From Rhodamnia argentea (lineage: Eukaryota > Streptophyta > Magnoliopsida > Myrtales > Myrtaceae): DNA of 64,000 bases. Shown in pieces: positions 24,861-36,991 of the stretch (the first letter of the stretch is position 1; each line of letters begins with the position of its first letter). The stretch spans positions 23,442,934 through 23,506,933 of the forward strand of contig NC_063151.1 of NCBI RefSeq assembly GCF_020921035.1, in the 5' to 3' direction. The notes beneath the pieces were generated by a model. The model made no database searches and was not told where the DNA came from. It was given only the letters and a program-made list of their open reading frames with translations. Both the position numbers and the translations under genes were made by a program.

Positions 24861-27800
24861 TGATAACGAGTGATATCAATGGTTCCTGAGCATTCTTTCC
24901 TCGTTTAGTATAATTTCCTAACTTTTCTTTCGATTTGGTTCTTAAACTTTTACAATTCATCCAATGGACTCCCCCGATTGAACATTTTAATATTGTTAAC
25001 TTATAGTGACCGCAAATTCCATTAGTAGGACTTGTAAGATTTGCCGTGTATCATTCACGTGACTTTGGAATCACATCTTTCATCATTACGGTAACGGCCC
25101 GAAAGAAAGGGAAAAAAGTTGGTTGACTTCGAAAAATGACGGGACAATTCGGATTATTAATGTGACCCAACAAACACCGACCGTCAGATAGTTTATGTAT
25201 GAAGAAAATACATGTGATCTAGCGGTATAGTTAATGGAAGGATAGCATCGAGCGGATTTTTGAAAATTAAGGAATTAGATTGAACAAAAGAAAGTTCAAA
25301 AACCACGCCGAAGGTTAAAAAAAGAAAAGTTGAAGGCCCACAATGTATGTGGAAACTTCTATGGCGGACGAGATGTTTGATTCAAGAAACTCACGCGGTC
25401 GAAAATTGTGATTGACCTGATCCATATGAATCTTGATTAATTTGAGATATTTCCACGATAAGGTATAGAGCAGAGATGAGATCATCTCAAGCCAGACTGG
25501 TTTGGTTCGATTTCTCGAGTAGCTCAAATCTTAAGTATTGATCAAGGTCTTAAAGTCCTGTTCATTCGCGATATGTGGTTTGAGGTTTGTTTAATAGATG
25601 ATTGCGAACCTTCAAACTTCTTTCTACAGTGATACCAAAATCCAAACATTGCAATCTTTCAAAGTTTGAAAACGCTTCTACATTTGTTTTCTGGTGGTTG
25701 CCGATATTAGTTTGATTGTACTCTGCTAGGTAATGATGCAACCGCAAGTCGTTCGAGTTAGCCGAGGACAACTGGTCGGCGTTGTCATTACTTGGTCCGG
25801 GAGGTTCAATTTCGAAACAGTGTTGGAATTGTTATTGGTGGACATTTGACCCGACGCACATTCGCCACCGACCGTCGCTTGAAATCACCGTCAAAGAATC
25901 GACGGCCCCCTCGTCGCCGCTGCCCACCAGGAGGCCAAGGGCGACGAAACTTCGCCGCCGACCTAAAACCAATCCTCGAAATGCCTTAGACATCGCTGGA
26001 AACATCCATCCAAGCAAATCCCATGGCCATCGTGGTTGGGTTGCGACGGGATTTGAGGTGTTCGGCTTCAGTGTGCACGACGTAAAAGGGACGCCGGAGT
26101 GGGGTTCAGATAGTGAAAAGGGATTCCCAACTCATTTTCAAGGAAACACCAAACAATACCATTATTTTTTTCCCGATAAATGACTTCCCTTGGAAACATT
26201 TTTCAAAAGCATCGAGTTGTCTGCGAAAGAAACGGAATCCGAATTCTTTACGCGATTCTTCTGCATCTTCGTTTGGCAATTAAAAGGATGCGCAGATTAG
26301 AACTTAAGCACAAGACATCTTTGATAGTTAGATTAATCAGAGATTAACAATCGAATTTCGCGAGGCTTTTAAGGGACAGTCACGCTCACACTAAGCGACG
26401 AAAAGGTTGGAAAAATACGAATGCGAAGAAAGAGAAGACCCGTAGAGGTTTGTATCGTTCGGAGCAAAGGATTTGAAGGCTCTTCTAATCGGTAGAAACA
26501 ACGAGTACTTTGAAAGATAGGACTTGAATGACTCCAAAGAAACATATCATACGTCCTGACGGACGGCAATAGCAATTTGTTTTTTTTTTTTATACTCGCA
26601 CGATGTGATGGCAATCGACAAGCACCTTTTCGTACGACATTTGCACTATGATATAAGTGAAAAAATAATAATTCCCCAATTGAAATTACCCTTTTTCCAT
26701 GCCGGCTAGAATGGGGTGTTTTCATAATTATTTATCTCGATATGGATAAGCAAATTTTGGATTGCTAAACATGAACAAGAGCCGAGAACCGAAGATTCAA
26801 AGAGGCCCAATGGCCAGGGACCATTCAAGCCGACCTGTTCAGACCTCCATATTTTTGGTAGGGCTGTAAAAAAGCCCGAGCAAGGCCGACCCGAAAATTT
26901 AGCGTACTTTAGGGTCGGGCCTTGGTCTTCTTCGGGTAAGGGTTAAGTGCAGGGTGTTCTGTACCATTTAGGCCGGGTCGGGCATTGTTTGAACCGGGAC
27001 TTTGTTTTGCCCCTTTTTGAATATCCCAATTTGAAAAGTACAAGCTCTAATCCTAATCTCCACCGATCGCACCCCTCTCTCTCCAATTTAGAAAGTACGA
27101 GCCCTAACCTTAACCTCCACTATCGGCCCCCCAAGCCCTTCTATTTGAATTAGGTCAAATCGGACTCCAAGATCTCCACCGATGCTCGCCCCTGCTGGCT
27201 GAGCCTCACGTGTCTTCTGGATTAACTTTTCTGCATAAAGCTTGCGATTATCATGCAACTGGTACCAGCTCTTTCTGTTGAAAGACAAAAGTGACTTGAA
27301 GGATTAGTTGGCAGGGAATGACGGTGTGTGCTGGGGCTTACATATTCTGCACAAAGGAAGAAGAAACGAACGAAAACTGAAACAGGAGTTCAACAAAAGT
27401 AATTTCCGCGATGACCGACAACATTTTCGATGAATGAGCTTGTGAATTTTGTCCCAGAATTTGATTGTCGCATCCGAAACAGCCTTCAGGAGAGCACAGA
27501 GAAAGTGACACGAGAACAATAACATGTAGCAACTCACGGGTACTGTTGCTTGACAAAAATAATTTCCAATAAGTACTTGAACTGTTCCAATTTTATATCG
27601 GTGTAGATCATGGATTTCGACTTGACATGGTTCAAAGAGGCGGGCTTGGGAGTTTCGATCGCACAGCTTAGGGTTAGGGCTCATTTTTTGCAAATTGGGA
27701 TAATTTAAAAAAAAACAAAACCAACCATTGAAACCTGAACTCACTTGAAGATTTGAGTAATATGCATTTTGGGTATTGGCCGGAGTTGAGGACGGGTTCA

Positions 27801-27929
27801 TTTAGGTTCGTTGGGCTAGGTATCATGGATATCCGACCCATTGACACCCCTAGTTTTTTACAAACGAAGGCTATGTTGCCCCGTTTTTGTCCCATTTTCA
27901 AGGGATAAGCATAACAGATTGACCCACTC
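24861..27929. other. Repeat-derived spacer, no gene recognised
   Basis: About 3 kb without a convincing gene. A GC-richer patch at 25850-26040 (ccgtcgc, ggcggcg words) has an open frame on both strands and resembles a composition island. Around 26866-27000 gggtcgggcc/ccgacccg words mark a CCGG-type repeat, and tgacacccctag at 27841 may be its other end. No RNA gene seen. Confidence 0.4.
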
Positions 27930-28090
27930 ACGGGTGGCTTAGTTGGTTAGGGCGCACCGGTTCCAGGTTCGATTCTCCAGCTGAGCACCTATGATTTAAG
28001 TGAGAGGCAATGGCAGTGGTTTGCTGTGCTAGTCTTTCCCGAGGAATAGCTAAGGACATCGATTTTTATATATATATATATATATATCGG
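27930..28090 (+). mobile_element. tRNA-derived SINE
   Basis: A good pol III A box, TGGCTTAGTTGG, at 27935-27946 and a good B box, GGTTCGATTCTC, at 27966-27977, followed by about 90 bases of unrelated body and a T then (TA)n tail (28061-28087). The A-B distance is too short for an intact tRNA, and no anticodon arm or acceptor pairing is present. Fits a plant SINE head. Flanking target duplications were not established. Confidence 0.6.
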
Positions 28091-28369
28091 GCTGGAATTG
28101 ATCGCCCATGCCATGGTCAGAATCTAGGACCTAAAGCCATAACATCAATTGAAACCGGATCATAAAGTGTGCAATTTTAACATCTTCTCACCCAAAGGCA
28201 TTGCAATGAATCTCACCATAAAGCCTAATAAGCACTCGAAAGAAAAGGCGAAAAGCGAAAGAATTCATGAAAGTAGTTGAAGGAATCGTGTCATGAAAGT
28301 ACACACGTGTTTGATAAATCGCTTAAATAATATGGACGATTGGTTTTAGGGTAGATCGATTTCCATCTT

Positions 28370-28715
28370 GGAACAAACCTTGGAGCTTGAAACCGAATCG
28401 GGCATGGTCAATTCTCGATTTGTAGAACCGAGGATTAGCCCACCATATCATGGAACCGAAAAGGATAGACCGGTCCGGTTCAATTTGGTTCCAGAATTAG
28501 GGATTTCTTTTTTCTCTCTTATGTTCCTTACATGTGAGAATTTCTCAACAATTAAAGAAAAAAAGAATTTACTAATTGCCGGTCTATTTGTTGCGTTCGG
28601 TTCCTTGCATGAAACTGAAAACTTTAGCGGTCCCTCCATAAACCACCCGAATTGGTTGGTTCTGTCCGGTCTAATCCGGTTCTTGAATTTGATTGGGACC
28701 AATGCACACTCGTAG
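28370..28715. repeat. CCGG-type degenerate repeat
   Basis: Clustered gaaccg, ccggtccggtt, ggttcc words at both ends (28391-28500 and 28660-28690) around an AT-rich middle. Probably a degenerate non-autonomous DNA element related to the next one. No coding content seen. Confidence 0.35.
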
Positions 28716-28720
28716 TAAAT

Positions 28721-29186
28721 AGGGGTGAGCAAGTTGGATCGACCGGTGGTCCGGTTTTCGATTCCGGAGGGTGGCTATTTGATTTCGGTTCTAGGGGTAT
28801 AGGACTGGACCGTCCGATTTTATTTTATTTTTTAATTTTTGGATTTTGTTTTGTCCTTACCCTATTGTTTCTCTTTATTCAATTGTTGCTCCTATGATTT
28901 CTCTGCTTGCATTGCGATTTCATTGTTCACAAATCACCATAATACAAGGCCAAATGAAATGAGATTGTATGGAAATTGGCTTGTTGCTTCATTTGGTATT
29001 CTTTTTCCTCAATTATTGGATATTTTACCGATTCCATTGGACCGCCCGAGTATCGGACCAAATTGGTTCTCGGGGATGGTTGGTTCGATTTCCGGTTTCA
29101 AAAATTGAGAATCGGGGCCATCAATCCGGTTCCCAGCTTTTGAGGGAAATCGAATAGGACCGGACCGAGAACCGCTCGCCTCCTAC
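28721..29186. mobile_element. MITE-like element with short terminal inverted repeats
   Basis: The left end reads taggggtgagca (28720-28731); the right end, read in reverse, gives taggaggcgagcg, an imperfect 10-13 base inverted repeat. Subterminal ccggtggtccggttttcg on the left and ggaccggaccg on the right are also partly inverted. About 465 bases, AT-rich centre. The length and the gtgagc-type terminus suggest a hAT-like non-autonomous element; this is inference. Confidence 0.5.
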
Positions 29187-29203
29187 GATTAAATATGAGG
29201 CAA

Positions 29204-29446
29204 TCATGCATCTGGCCCTCCTTTGGCCTTAGCCATCGCGGCAATGTTTACATTAGCTGAGGACGATTTGATGATTTGCCTTTCGTTTTTCAAGGCGCGT
29301 GCATCATTTAGAGACTCAAAAACACTCCTAACCCAAGTCATCGGGTGCCTCTCCATGTTGCATTGAGGGAGAAATTGGGCGACGAATCCAGCGAAGAGAT
29401 TTAGGACTTCTCCTTTGGACAAGTGCGGGAAGAGATCGATCATCAT
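29204..29446 (-). pseudogene. Unidentified coding-like fragment
   Basis: An 80-residue open stretch with natural protein composition (EVLNLFAGFVAQFLPQ, HPMTWVRSVFESLNDARAL) that looks like part of a real gene, but I cannot name the family. No splice sites tie it to further exons, and the sequence upstream on the minus strand shifts to another frame. It lies just before the leader of the NIPA gene on the other strand. May be a captured or retroposed gene piece; low certainty. Confidence 0.25.
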
Positions 29447-30056
29447 CAGGTTGGTTCATCGTGGGATCGTACAGAAATTTTGTTATAAGTTTGTGCTTTG
29501 GTCGATGACTCGATGGGAAACATGCAAAACGGAAAGCCGACCTCTGTGATCCGAGTGGCGGCAGGCAGGGCTTTAGGATTTTAGGTTGCAATTCTCGATT
29601 TTATGCAAAAACCGAAATTGCGGGGTTATCTCCTGCAGTTCGTATCTGTCTCTTTCCACTTTCTTCTGTCCCTCTTCCACCGATTTATATAAAGAGTCGA
29701 TTTCCCAGCGACCACTGTGTGTTTTTTCCTTTCTCCTTCTCTCTCCGCATCGGGATCTCAAAAGGAAAGAGCTTTAGCAGCTCGAAGAGCTCGTTGCTTC
29801 GTTCTCTTCGCTTGGTATCTTCCCCTCTTCAGATCTCACAACATCGCATCTCTCTCTCTCTCTCTCGCTCGCGAACGCCCTTACTGGAGTACCGCGCGGG
29901 CACAATTGGGGACACAATTGGGCGCTCAGCGGCGATTATACGATGTTGATTAGAAGAGAGTGACAATGGGTTGCACTTGCATGGATCTCGGGGCATGGAA
30001 CTGCTAGGGTTGCGGGGTTTCGGTGGGATTTCGGGAGCTTTGGCGTTCGTTCAGGC

Positions 30057-33000
30057 ATGGACTCGTACAAGGGGATGTCTTCGGACAACATCAAGGGGCT
30101 GGTGTTGGCCCTTTCCTCCAGTTTGTTCATCGGGGCCAGCTTCATCGTCAAGAAGAAGGGCTTGAAGAAAGCTGGGGCTTCTGGTGTTAGGGCAGGTAAG
30201 ATCCATCGATTTGGCTTGGGTTCTGAGTTGGAGGGCTTTTGAGTTCGGTTTCGATTGGTATGTGATTCGTTGCGGTAGTTCTCTGTTTGCAATGTGGTGT
30301 GCGGATGTGGATTTACTTGAGTGTCGCTCATTCTTTGGCACTTAGGGTTTTTGTTACTTCAGGGGGTTTTGCATGAAATTAAGTGGCATGCTTACCGGGG
30401 ATTTTTATATGTGTGTGAATTGAGTGGATGATTTGATAGTTCTTTATGGGATCTCCGTTCGGTTCAGATGTGTAAGGTTGCTGTGAACTTCATAGCCCTA
30501 AAACTGGGGAAGCAAGTCTCTTACTGGTTACGCTATGGAGCACATTTGCTTTTGTGGTCGCTTTTACAGATTACATGTCTGGAATAAGTTAATTGACAAA
30601 TCATTTGTTGATCTGAGCTCTTGTATGGAATGCATCTTGCAAAGGTTGCCACTGAACTTAGGAACAAATCTAGTTCTTTCTTTTTTCTTCCTTGCTCCTT
30701 TCTAGTTGCTGTTCTGTGTTTGGTTGAGGGCGGCTTCTCAAATGGCTTGATCCTGCCACAGGTGCCAGAAGTTTGCTTCTTCTTTTTTTTTTTTTTTGGT
30801 TTCCTTTGAGTCCTGCTCATTTTTGTGCTGTGGCAGCTGCTGGAAGCTACTTATTCCTGCGTTGCTTGAAAAGATTTTTACTTATAGCTCTATATTCACA
30901 CTTCTGTACCAGAGGAAATGTGATTTGAATACAGGATATATTGTTCATGTTAGTTTATCACACGTTGGTTTTCTTCCTTTTTTTTTTGTGGGCTGGGGGT
31001 GGGCGTGGGGGTGGGTTAGGGCAGTAAGGGAAATTGGGGCTGCTGCTGAAGAAATTTGGTTCTAGAAAGTTGGGGCTGCTGCTGAAGGAATTTGGTCTAA
31101 GTCTTCTGGCATCTTGTACAGGGATTTGGAGGTGCTCAAATGCATATGATGGTTCTCCAGCTGTGGTTGGAAGAGAGTATGTTTATGGTGTTGGCTTTCA
31201 TGTTGCTGGTGATTTTGATAAGTGACTATCTTGCAGGATGTCTGTTGAGGTGACAATTTAGAAACATATTGGAAAGTTGTTTTATTGGAACCTCACAAAT
31301 ATTGTAAGATGGAGGAAGCAACTCCTGCATTACGCTGAATAAGCATGAACTTGGTGTGATCTCCTGCGTTGGACCGCAAAAGATTGTCCCTGAAAGATAG
31401 TTTACGTGTCCAATGTGCTGGGATGGAAAGGAAATTATGGCACTTTTAAAAAAGAAAAGAACAATGAGGCCTTTTGTGAAGGTCAATTGCTTAGATCTGC
31501 CAATGTGCAGATGTTACTGATCCCATCCAACTGGGGATACAGGTTGTCTTCTCCGGAGTTACTAGTGCTTTGCCTTAGGTACTTCTGTGGTGTTACATGG
31601 CGTTCCTGATTGAGCTGTTATTCAAGTCCTTAGGCAATTCTGTGACATTTCACATAATATTGGCAATAGTTGAGTGCAAAGGTTGCTTCTTGCGCCATTT
31701 ATTCTTGTTCCTGTGTTAGTTTTGCAAAATTGGAGGTATTCCCTTCTTGGAGTTTAAACTCCTGTTTGTTTGGCCATAAAGTGGATGGGTATCCTTCCTT
31801 CTATAATCTCCCTGTGGAAGCCTAAGGCTTCTTTCTTCTCTTAACACCCTCTTTTTGGTATTGTGATTCAATTTCACAATTGGGCTGTAGTGATCAAATT
31901 TTTCTTGAAACTTGAAAGTTATATTCGACACTCCGAACTTTTGTCAGGGAGGACAACTCGTGTTATTACCTTCTTTGTTTTACAAATAAGTAGGAAGGAG
32001 ATCCATCTTCTGTGCATTGCCAGTGTCTTGACTGTTCTAATTTTTATGGAAGAGTTTGCCATTATATGCTGAAGCCTGGAGGTGTGAACTATAGACAGTA
32101 TGGATGACTCGTGGAACTTGTGTACGCTTTAGGTGATCATGAATGCTCTTAAGAAAGTGGCAGTTCCTGGGAAGCAGATTGATTATCACAAATTCTACAT
32201 CGATCTTCAATTATTATTTTGGGCAAAAGTTTCCAAATTATCCTTTACCTGCAAAGCAGATTTGTTAGTATGCTCACAGCTATCCTGTTGGTTAATATCT
32301 TTGATGCTTTGATCGCATCATTAGTGTCGTAATATGGATTCAATGACGTTTCTCTGTTGGAAGATTTGCTCCTTGCCAAATCAAACCTGAAGCGATCTGA
32401 TTGGCCCAAAATTAGGTTTTCGGGTTCTATAGGAAAGAAACAAAAAAGGAAAGCGGAGTTTGGTAAAAGATTCGAAGAAATAGCTTTTTGAGGGATAAAT
32501 TGCCACGAGTACAGTAAAGGAGAGGACAGAAACTAATGGAGAGAATTGACCATTCCTGAGCTCAAAAATCATTGCAGTCAACATTGTTAGATCAACGATG
32601 TATGATTGGTCTCATAAAGAAGTTTAGCTTCGTAATCTTTTTTGCGGGAAATCAAAGTGGACTTTGACACTTCCTATAGCTAGCATGGTTCAGCTACAAA
32701 TTGTTTTAGCAACAGCTTACATTTCAGCTGTAGAATAATATGTTCTTTCATGTAGCTTCCTACTATTTATTTGTTTGAATGTACGAATATGCATCCTGAT
32801 GTAGTTTCTGAATCATTTTTTCCGCTCCATTAAAAGGATGTGCTATATGTGAATTATTGGTTAAATAAGACTTAACAGACAGTTATCTGTTGCAGGTGTT
32901 GGGGGTTATTCTTATCTGTATGAGCCTCTTTGGTGGGTCGGCATGATTACAAGTGAGCTTTTCTTGGTCTCTGCTGGTTGAAAACATAACGCTAGAAGAA

Positions 33001-36000
33001 TTAATTTTGCACCATCAAATTGTGGTCCATGCGCTGAGATTTTTTTACTGCCTGACATGTATTAGGATTGTTGTCGTGAAGTTCAACAAAAGCCAATACT
33101 TGGTGAAAATATTTTTATATGATGATCCTACCTTTCTTGATTTTGTTTTTCTAAAAATTCTTACAAATTCTGGTTTTCACATGGAAATTGGTTGGATAAT
33201 GTGGGCTTCAGAAGGTTTCTTGAAGCATTGGTTGGCAGGCACTTCCATCTTGCTTTGTAAAGGAACTTGTACTTTGCTTAAAAGGAAGTGGTTGGAAATA
33301 GTAACTGGAATGGAAAGTGCGGTACATGAGAGTTAAGGTTTTTTTAGCTTTGTTAGATGATCTTGGTGATTGCAAGCTTGTTGTGTATGGATAATATCTC
33401 CATGGTTTGCAATTAAGATCCTCTTCTCACAGTAGGATTCTCAAGGCCTCATTTTGGAATGAATTTGGTAAGAATCCTATAAAGTGCAAAGAGCTGTGAA
33501 TGTGGAAATTGAGTGCCTCTTTAAGTGGCTTTGTGCGCCTCCTTTTGCTCACTTTGGCTTAAGCCTCTGGCTTCAAATACAATTTTCTAAAGCAACTTTG
33601 GGCGAGAAAATAACTGATAATAACACTAGGCTTCATTGAGTGGATTTTAAATTGAATTTGAAGAAAGCTGAAATAGTTTACATGTTTCATTTATTTTGAG
33701 TCATAGTTAGGATGAGAACAATGAAAGGCACGAGTTTGCATATTGAAAACATTGTAACAAATACTTTTCAAGGACGTCAAATATTCAAGGAAAAAATATT
33801 TTTTCGAAAACTTCTACTCTTAACAACTGAAAATGTATGTTGGAGCCAAACAAACTGATAACTTGCCCTTTAATTACTATGGAAGTGTATTAATCCATTA
33901 GATATCCTTATAAGTTGAACTGATGCTGCTGCTTTCTTGTGGTACGGCTGCATAGAACTTCAATTTGGTTGGGCAACTCTGCAGTGTCGCGAGTTTGACG
34001 CCTCTGACGAATGAGAAGGCCTTTGACATCCTGCATGAAAGTAATCACATTTTTGTGACAGAGCTCCAATAAAGAAGAATAAGTAGGATCTCTAGTTTAT
34101 CAGGAGAACAAATATGCTTTGCTAGGGTCTTATTGTACTGAAGAAAATGCAATTCAGATGTATAGGCCCCTTAAAAAGCCCAGTCGGCTTTTACATCCAT
34201 AGCACTCTGAGATACCCATTGTAGAAGAATCTAAGAATGAATTCCTTGCTGGGCTCAGCTTAGATAAAATGCTATCTGTCTGCATAGTTTCACTGGGCTC
34301 CCGTACACAATTGCATATGAAATGTATTTAGCCTTTTATTTGTCTCGGCTTTCTACAACTTTAGGAACATTCTGAATTGATCAATCCAGTTTTCATGTCA
34401 TTGAAGATGAGTGTAGATGAACCTCTCCAATAACCAAGTGCTTGTTAGTTGTTATTGTCCAACTTCAGGTTAGTGTAACTTCAGGATGGGGACACTAGAG
34501 GGACAATATTTTATGAGCATAAGCATCTGCGTCCTGGTCAAACTGATCGGTAGTTGCCCTAGTTGGAACTAATACTCAGTAGTTTCCTAATAGATTGAAA
34601 CTCTTGGGCACAGAAGAATTTGGGGTGCTCATTCATAGGTTAGATCTCCTAATCTACTTTTTAATATCGTGCAGAAAATCGTCATAACAAAGTTGTTATG
34701 GTCTACCTATCTAATTGCTTTTTTCTTGAATCTCTTGAATATTGGACTAAATGGTATATGCTTCCGCTCTTTTATGCTATTTGGCACAAATTTTCTTCTT
34801 CGATCTTTCTTTAGTTGGAAACCTCTTTGAATACATTCAGTTGTTAGGTGCAGCCAGTTTAAACTGCTGATGATTTCAATGCAGTGGTTGTGGGAGAGAT
34901 TGCGAATTTTGCAGCTTATGCATTTGCGCCGGCAATCCTGGTCACTCCTCTTGGGGCACTGAGTATTATAATTAGGCAAGTAGGTTTTATCAAGAACCAA
35001 GCTTTTGAAACTCTCTTGAATGCTAATTCAGACATCTTTTGCAGTGCTGCACTTGCACATATTATATTAAGAGAAAAGCTACATATCTTTGGCGTTCTTG
35101 GTTGTATACTATGTGTTGTTGGATCAACAACGATTGTACTTCATGCTCCTCCAGAGCGGGAAATTGAGTCTGTTGCGGAAGTGTGGGATCTTGCTACAGA
35201 GCCAGGTATACAAGCAGATCGTGTTTTCACTTTTCCTTTGTCTGTTCGTACAAAAATCTAGTTGTGAGTTTCTTTGTATATCAATCAATTGCTGTATTTC
35301 ATGCTTGAAAATTAATCTATTGCAGCCTTTCTACTGTATGCGACTTTGGTAATTGCAGCAGTCTTCACACTCGTTGTCCATTTTGTACCACAGTATGGAC
35401 AAACACACGTGATGGTCTATATTGGTGTGTGTTCACTTGTGGGGTCGCTCTCAGTATGTAACCAGCTGTTTTCTTCTGTGTTCCAAGTTCAAATTTTATA
35501 TTTTTTTTACTTTGCTATTATTTGTTCAACAGTATTATGCTAATTGCAGGTCATGAGCGTTAAAGCGCTTGGAATAGCTTTGAAGTTAACATTCTCAGGA
35601 ACGAATCAGCTAATATATCCTCAAACATGGGCCTTTATCATGGTTGTGGGTACCTGTGTGATCACTCAAATGAACTATCTGAACAAGGTAACGCGGATCT
35701 AGAGCTCATGCAATTGTTCAAATTTGGAAACATGAATCTTGCCTTGTTGACATGCTAACTTTTTGCTTGCAGCTCTTAATATAATTTCTGTTTGAGGTGG
35801 TGGAGAAATACAGAATATTAGGAGTTCATGATTATACGTAAATTGTCCTTTTCTGTTCATACTTAATGCTCCAAGTCTCGCTAGATGTTGTTTCGAGCTC
35901 TATCTTGTTATTTGCTTACATTTGATCCTTGCTATGATAAATAGTTCATACACAAATTCTTTTTTCTCTTATTGTCTACCGCCCAATCGGATAGCTTAAT

Positions 36001-36991
36001 GTAACTGTTCATGGACTTGGTTTGACTTTTTCATTGTGAAAGACTAACCTTACTTAGTTCTTTTATCATTGCAGGCTCTTGATACATTCAATACTGCTGT
36101 TGTATCACCAATATACTATGTGATGTTTACGTCACTAACTATTTTGGCTAGCGTAATTATGTTTAAGGTAAAACATTTGGGTTATCTTCTCTGCGTATCT
36201 GTTGTGTGCATCATGGCATTTGATGCTTGCATAACTGTGTTGATGGATCCTTTTTGTCATCAACTTGGCTTCAGTGGTGGCCATATATAAAAAGGATCAT
36301 GTGAGATATCTTTGGAATCGTGTTGGACAGATTCCAAAATAAAACAGTCTATATTAACCATTTTATTATCTATGTGTCATAGAAGATGTTTTCGTGGTGG
36401 ATTTTGATTCTTGTAAGACCATCAGAGAGTATATATTAATCTTGGAAGGGATAAGAAGAAATTTCTAAGTTCTGTTGTCATTCTGTGAAGAGACGACTTT
36501 GACTGAGGAAAGAATCTCCTTGCTAGTTGAATGTCATCTGAAGCATTGACATTAAGTAGTATGACTTGCTAGACTTTGGATAGTTTGTTTTCCAGGTAGT
36601 TCATCATAGGGTTAATTACCTTGATATCAGACTTTTGCTTTACTTAAATGTCAGTCACTGTACTAATTAATTATATATAAAAAAATCTACAACAGGACTG
36701 GGACCGGCAAAATCCAACTCAAATAGTGACGGAGATGTGTGGTTTTGTGACAATCCTTGGTGGTACTTTTCTTCTCCACAGAACAAAAGACATGGTGGAT
36801 GGTGTGTCCTCATCGATTTTTAGAAGCTTTGGATTGTTTCTCAAACAGAAAGCAACAGAAGCTAATGTTGTGCTGCTTATTTTGCAGGCTCACCATCTTT
36901 AAACTCACGGCATTCTAAGATCACGGAAGATGATAATTTTGACCTAGAAGGCATTCCACTACGCTCAGCTGAGTCCTTGAGATCCTCATAG
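30057..36991 (+). CDS. NIPA-type magnesium transporter (DUF803)
   Basis: Multi-pass membrane protein of the NIPA family; animal members carry Mg2+, plant members are annotated as probable Mg transporters in plasma or endosomal membrane. Nine exons: 30057-30195, 32896-32952, 34885-34975, 35045-35205, 35326-35453, 35550-35687, 36075-36167, 36696-36801, 36888-36991; 338 residues, the usual length. Family motifs: GLVLALSSSLFIGASFIVKK (helix 1), YLYEPLWWVGM, GEIANFAAYAFAPAILVTPL, the SIIISAALAH join, and NTAVVSPIYYVMFTSLTILA. About nine hydrophobic segments; hydrophilic tail with acidic ITEDDNFDLEG. All introns are GT-AG except intron 3, which begins with GC. Intron 1 is 2.7 kb and intron 2 is 1.9 kb, without other genes. 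The leader has a CT tract (29850-29867). Probable counterpart of Arabidopsis At1g34470 (memory). Confidence 0.95.
34976..35044 (+). other. GC-AG intron in the NIPA gene
   Basis: The exon ends ATTAG and the intron starts GCAAGT, the exact consensus of GC-AG introns. It ends ttttgcag. Only this border gives the conserved SIIISAALAH reading; no GT nearby keeps the frame and homology. Length 69 bases, one of the shortest introns of the gene. Confidence 0.88.

Noticed and set aside
25782-26183. 133-residue plus-strand frame in a GC-richer patch
   Set aside because: Both strands are open there; no domain, no splice context.
27935-27977. tRNA gene
   Set aside because: A and B boxes are present but there is no anticodon arm or acceptor-stem pairing; called a SINE instead.
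28061-28087. CRISPR-like or satellite array
   Set aside because: A simple (TA)n run; no repeat-spacer structure occurs anywhere in the window.
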